64,000 bases of DNA from Dastarcus helophoroides (lineage: Eukaryota > Arthropoda > Insecta > Coleoptera > Bothrideridae). How positions within the stretch are numbered: position 1 is the first letter of the stretch; the number at the start of each line of letters is the position of its first letter. Of this stretch, positions 39,001 to 45,000 are shown one piece after another. The DNA is taken from the NCBI GenBank assembly GCA_028583605.1, contig CM053337.1, positions 18,330,694 to 18,394,693 of the forward strand. The letters run 5' to 3'. The notes beneath the pieces are model-generated. The model was given only the letters and a program-made list of their open reading frames with translations, ran no database searches and was not told where the DNA came from. The position numbers were made by a program, and so were the translations under genes.

Positions 39001-42000
39001 GTTTCGAGTTCGTACTCGGATTCTTTGATTTTCGTTTGAGTTGTCGATATAGTCGAAACTAGGGCCTTTTGGGGCTCCGTTAAAACCGAGGTTATCCTCG
39101 TTTGTTGCATCTAGGGAATAATTGGCAGTTAAACGAGGAACGTGGGGGACGATGCCAGTGCAAATCGAAGCTCGTTCATTATTAAATAACGCTAAAGGGC
39201 GTGGTTTAATATTGACTGAATCATGCAAAAATGATTTCCAAAAAGCGGCTTTATCAAAGAAAATTAATATGCGATCAGTTTTATAACTAGATGAAAATAG
39301 TGCAAATTAGTGGACCAGGTTTGGGTTGCTAATGAGACAGGCGTGGGTTGATCGTGAGACGGACGTGGGTTGATCGTGGGACGGGCGTGGGTTGAACGTG
39401 AGTCGACCGTGGGAGGGCGTGGTCGACTGTAAGAAGACGTGGACCTACCGTGAGTTGATCGTAAGATGACGTGGGTTGACCTCGGGAAAGCGTGGGTTGA
39501 CCGTGGGTTAAGCGTAGGGTCAGCCGTTGATTAAACGTGAGGTTGACCGTTGGTTAAGCGAGGGTCGACCGTGGGAGGGTGTTTGTTGATCGTGGATCGA
39601 CCATAGGAAGGCGTAGATCGACCGTGGGTTGATCGTGGATCGACCTTGGAAAAGTGGATTGACTGAGGGTTAAGTGTGGGTGCGATCAGTTTCATAACTG
39701 GATGAAAATAGTGCAAATTAGTGGACCAGGTTTGGGTTGCTAATGGGACGGTCGTGGGTTGATCGTGGGTCGACCGTGAAAGGGCGTGGGTCGACTGTGA
39801 GAAGACTTGCATCGACCGTGGAAGGGCGTGGGTCGACTGTGAGAAGACGTGCATCGACCGTGGGTTGATCCTAGGAGGACGTGAATTGACCTTGGAAAAG
39901 CGTGGGTTGACCGTGGGTTAAGCGTGGGGTCAACTGTTGGTCAAGCGAGGTTCGACCGTGGGAGGGTGTTTGTTGATCGTGGATCGACCGTAGGAAGGAC
40001 TTAGATGGACCGTGGGTTGATCGTGGATCGACCTTGGAAAAGCGGATTGACTGAGGGTTAAGTGTGGGTGCGATCAATTTCATAACTGGATGAAAATAGT
40101 ACAAATTAGTGGACCAGGTTTGGGTTGCAAATGGGACGGTCGTGGGTTGATCGTGGTTCGACCGTGGAGGGGCGTGGGTCGACTGTGAGAAGACGTGCAT
40201 CGACCGTGGAAGGGCGTGGGTCGACTGTGAGAAGACCTGCATCGACCGTGGGTTGATCCTAGGAGGACGTGAATGGACCTTGGAAAAGCGTGGGTTGACC
40301 GTGGGTTAAGCGTGGGGTCAACTGTTGGTTAAGTGAGGTTCGACCGTGGGAGGGTGTTTGTTGATCGTGGATCGACCGTAGGAAGACGTGGATCGACCGT
40401 AGGAAGGCGTGGATCGACCGTGAGTTGATCGTGGGTCGACCTTGTAAAAGCGGTTTGACTGAGGGCTAAAAGTGGGTGCGATTAGTCTCATAACTGAATA
40501 AAAATAGTGCAAATTAGTCGACCAGGTTTGGGTTGTTAATGGGACGGGCGTGGGTTAATCGTGGGTCGACCGTGGAAGGGCGTGGGTCGACTGTGAGAAG
40601 ACGTGGATCGACCGTGAGTTGATAGTGGGTCGACCTTGGAAAAGTGGATTGAGACTGAGGGTTAAGTGTGGGTCGACGTGGGTAAGCGTGGGTCGGCCGT
40701 GGGTTAAGCGTGGGCGAATCGTGGGGTAAGCATGGGTCGACTGTGGCTCGACCCTAGGAGGACGTAGGTCGACCGTGGGATGGAAGTGGTTTGTTCGCGG
40801 GACCCAGCGAAAGAGTTTATAAATCATTATAGCTACACCACCGCTTTAGCATTTCACTTTACGTTCTGTTATTAATCATTTAAGTAGATAAAAACGAAGC
40901 TTCTAATTATTTACTTGCTCTTCGATATTGGTGTCTCTATATACAAGGCGTACGTAATGAAAGTGGAAAGTTGAAACTGTTAGAAGCTGTAACATGCAAA
41001 GCTAAATTTCTTTTGAACTAAATTTACGATTTTTAGGTTATGTACAGTGCATCTGTACCTACTCGTCTGTCTATCCCAGTAAATAAAGCATGGAACAAGA
41101 AACTTGAACTATAGCTACAATAAGAAAGGACTGAAATAATAAAAAAATTGATAAAATGAACTTGGATCATTCTTTTCTTTCAGGTATATTGAAACAAAAA
41201 CAAAATTGTTTATTCCTATCACACTCACTTTATAACAAATTGCAAATTTCAAACGTAAGGTACTTTTTTTTTAATAGAAAACCTTAAAGAACATCGACAA
41301 GTTCAGACTGACTTAGATAACATCAGTTCGAGTCACGTTCATATTGACTCGAGTTTACTTCAAGTTCAGCTGAATCCAGGTTAGACTTGATTCAAATTTA
41401 GTTCAACCAAAGGATAGGTTGACTCAATTTTAACGTGATTAAGGATCTACGTAACCCAAGCTCAACTCAACCCAAGTTTAACTGGACTCGAGTTCAACTC
41501 AACCCAAGTTTAACTTGACTCAAGTTCAACTCAACCCAAGTTTAACTTGACTGAAGTTCAACTTAACCCAAGCTCAACTCAACCCAAGTTTAACTAGACT
41601 TAAGTTCAACTCAACCCAAGTTTAACTTGACTCAAGTTCAACTCAACCCAAGTTTATCTTGTCTCAAGTTCAACTCAACCCAAGTTTAACCTGACTCAAC
41701 TCAAGCTTTAATCAAAAAAATGTTTTGCTGGATTCAATTTCGGCTACACTTTAGTTTAGCTACTCATGTTTGCTTGGCTAGTTACATTGATAGAAAAATT
41801 TAGAATTGAGCAATAGATGATAAATTTCAATTAATTCAGCACAATCCAAATTTGGGTTGAGTCAAGTTCAGCTCCACTCAAGTTCAACTTGAGAGTTATT
41901 TAATCGGAATAAAAGGGTTAGACTTGATTCAAATTCAGTTCAACCAAAGGATAGGTTGACTCAATTTTAACGTGACTAAGGATCAACTTGACCCAAGTTC

Positions 42001-45000
42001 AGCTCAACCCAAGTTTAACTTGACTGAAGTTCAACTCAACCCAAGTTTAAGTAGATTCAAGTTCAACTCAACCCAAGTTTAATTTGACTCAAGTTCAACT
42101 CAACCCAAGTTTAACTAGACTCAAGTTCAACTCAACCCAAGTTTAACTGGACTCAAGTTCAATTCAACCCAAGTTAAACTTGACTTAAATTCAACTTGAA
42201 ACTTATATAATCGGAATAAAAGGGTTAGAATTGATTCAAATTCAGTTCAACCAAAGGATAGGTTGACTCAATTTTAACGTGACTAAGGATCAACTTGACC
42301 CAAGTTCAACTTAATCCAAGTTTAAGTAGACTCGAGTTCAACTCAACCCAAGTTTAATTTGACTGAAGTTCAACTCAACCAAAGTTTAACTTGACTGAAG
42401 TTCAACTCAACCCAATTTTAACTGGACTCAAGTTCAACTCAACCCAAGTTTAACTTGACTCAAGTTCAACTCAACCCAAGTTTAACTTGACTCAAGTTCA
42501 ACTCAACCCAAGTTTGACTTGATTGAAATTTAACCCAACTCAAGTTTAACTTGACTCAAGTTCAACTCAACCCAAGTTTAACTTGACTCAAGTTCAACTC
42601 AACCAAAGTTTAACTCAACCCAAGTTTAACTTGACTGAAGTTCAACTCAACCCAAGTTTAACTTGACTGAAGTTCAACTCAACCCAAGTTTAAGTAGACT
42701 CAAGTTCAACTCAACCCAAGTTTAATTTGACTCAAATTCAACTCAACCAAAGTTTAACTCAACCCAAGTTTAACTAGACTCAAGTTCAACTCAACCCAAG
42801 TTTAACTGGACTCAAGTTCAATTCAACCCAAGTTAAACTTGACTTAAATTCAACTTGAAACTTATTTAATCGGAATAAAAGGGTTAGAATTGATTCAAAT
42901 TCAGTTCAACCAAAGGATAGGTTGACTCAATTTTAACGTGACTAAGGATCGACTTGACCCAAGTTCAACTTAATCCAAGTTTAAGTAGACTCGAGTTCAA
43001 CTCAACCCAAGTTTAATTTGGCCCAAGTCCAACTCAACCAAAGTTTAACTTGACTGAAGTTCAACTCAAACCAAGTTTAACTAGACTCAAGTTCAACTCA
43101 ACCCAAGTTTAATTTGACTCAAGTTCAACTCAACCAAAGTTTAACTTGCCTGAAGTTCAACTCAACCCAAGTTTAACTAGACTCAAGTTCAACTCGACCC
43201 AAGTTTAACTAGACTCAAGTTCAATTCAACCCAAGTTAAACTTGACTTCAATTCAACTTGAGACTTATTTAATCGGAATAAAAGGGTTAGAATTGATTCA
43301 AATTCAGTTTAACCAGAGGGCAGGTTGACTCAATTTTAACGTGACTAAGGATCAACTTGACCCAAATTCAACTTAACCCAAGTTTAAGTAGACTCGAGTT
43401 CAACTCAACCCAAGTTTAATTTGGCTCAAGTCCAACTCAACCAAAGTTTAACTTGACTGAAGTTCAACTCAACCCAAGTTTAACTAGACTCAAGTTCAAC
43501 TCAACCCAAGTTTAACTGGGCTCAAGTTCAACTCAACCCAAGTTTAACTTGACTCAAGTTCAACTCAACCAAAGTTTAATTTGACTCAAGTTCAACTCAA
43601 CCAAAGTTTAACTTGACTGAAGTTCAACTCGACCCAAGTTTAACTAGACTCAAGTTCAACTCAACCAAAGTTTAACTTGACTGAAGTTCAACTCAACCCA
43701 AGTTTAACTAGACTCAAGTTCAACTCAACCCAAGTTTAACTGGACTCAAGTTCAATTCAACCAAAGTTAAACTTGACTCAAATTCAACTTGAGACTTATT
43801 TAATCGGAATAAGAGGGTTAGAATTGATTCAAATTCAGTTTAACCAAAGGTTAAATTTTAACGTGACTAAGGATCAACTTGACCCAAATTCAACTTAACC
43901 CAAGTTTAAGTAGACTCGAGTTCAACTCAACCCAAGTTTAATTTGGCCCAAGTCCAACTCAACCAAAGTTTAACTTGACTCAAGTTCAACTCAACCCAAA
44001 TTAACTTGACTCAAGTTCAACTCAACCAAAGTTTAACTCAACCCAAGTTTAACTAGACTCAAGTTCAACTCAACCCAAGTTTAACTTGACTCAACTCAGC
44101 TCAATTCAAATTTTAATCAAAGAAAAAAGTTTTGGTGGATTCAATTTTGGCTACACTTCAGTTTAGCTAGCCTCGTATTACCTTGACAGATAAATTTAGA
44201 ATTGATCAACAGACAGATAAATTTAGATTGACTCAGCACAATCCAAATTTGGGTTGATTCAAGTTCAGCTCCACTCAAGTTCAATTGAGACTTATTTAAC
44301 CGGAATACAAGTTCACCAATTCCAGATCAATCGGGGTTGTATCATCAGAATTCAACCAGTTCATACGATTAAGAAATCAAAATCAACAATTTTTCAATAA
44401 GTTTCACTGTTGATTAAATTCGATTGTAAATAATGAAGAACGAGTTAATTTTCTAGCAAAATTAGTTGTTGCGTTTTTAGTAGGAGCAGTCGTTAGTTAG
44501 TTACGAAAAAAATACGAAAAAAAATCTTACCGTTGAAGGGGAATGACCCAAATTCACTTGTCCACCCACAGTTTGCAATTGGGGGCTACCCATAACCATA
44601 GTAACAAAGGTCTTTTCTGTTAATTTATAAAATAAACAATTTTATAAATAACCCAATACAATGAGAAGTTAAAAATGCAATCAAACTGAAGAGTGCATAT
44701 CATATAAAAATAATAATAATAAAAAATAAAAATACCTTCCGTACTGCTTCTCATAACGACTGGTTTTGCCAACGACTGAGTAGATATTTTGTTCATCTTG
44801 TTGGATTCGTGTTGCAGAATCGTAGCCCTAACGAAACAAAAACAAAGTAAATAAAATCAGCGAAGTCCAACCTAACGACTTACTTGTGAGGGGCCACACT
44901 CTCCTCAAACATCGTCGAACCTTCATCCCCTTCGATGCCAAAGTGATCTTTGGCCTGTTTCTAAACACAAAAAGACAATTACGGATTAATTTCTCGTAAA

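Noticed and set aside
37647..39228. Plus-strand frames of 135-166 codons antisense to talin exons 8-9
   Set aside because: Shadows of GC-rich conserved talin coding sequence on the other strand.
39531..40827. Ser/Thr/Pro/His frames resembling a repetitive secreted protein
   Set aside because: Arise from the GTCGACCGTGGG satellite; broken between units and lacking any gene signal.
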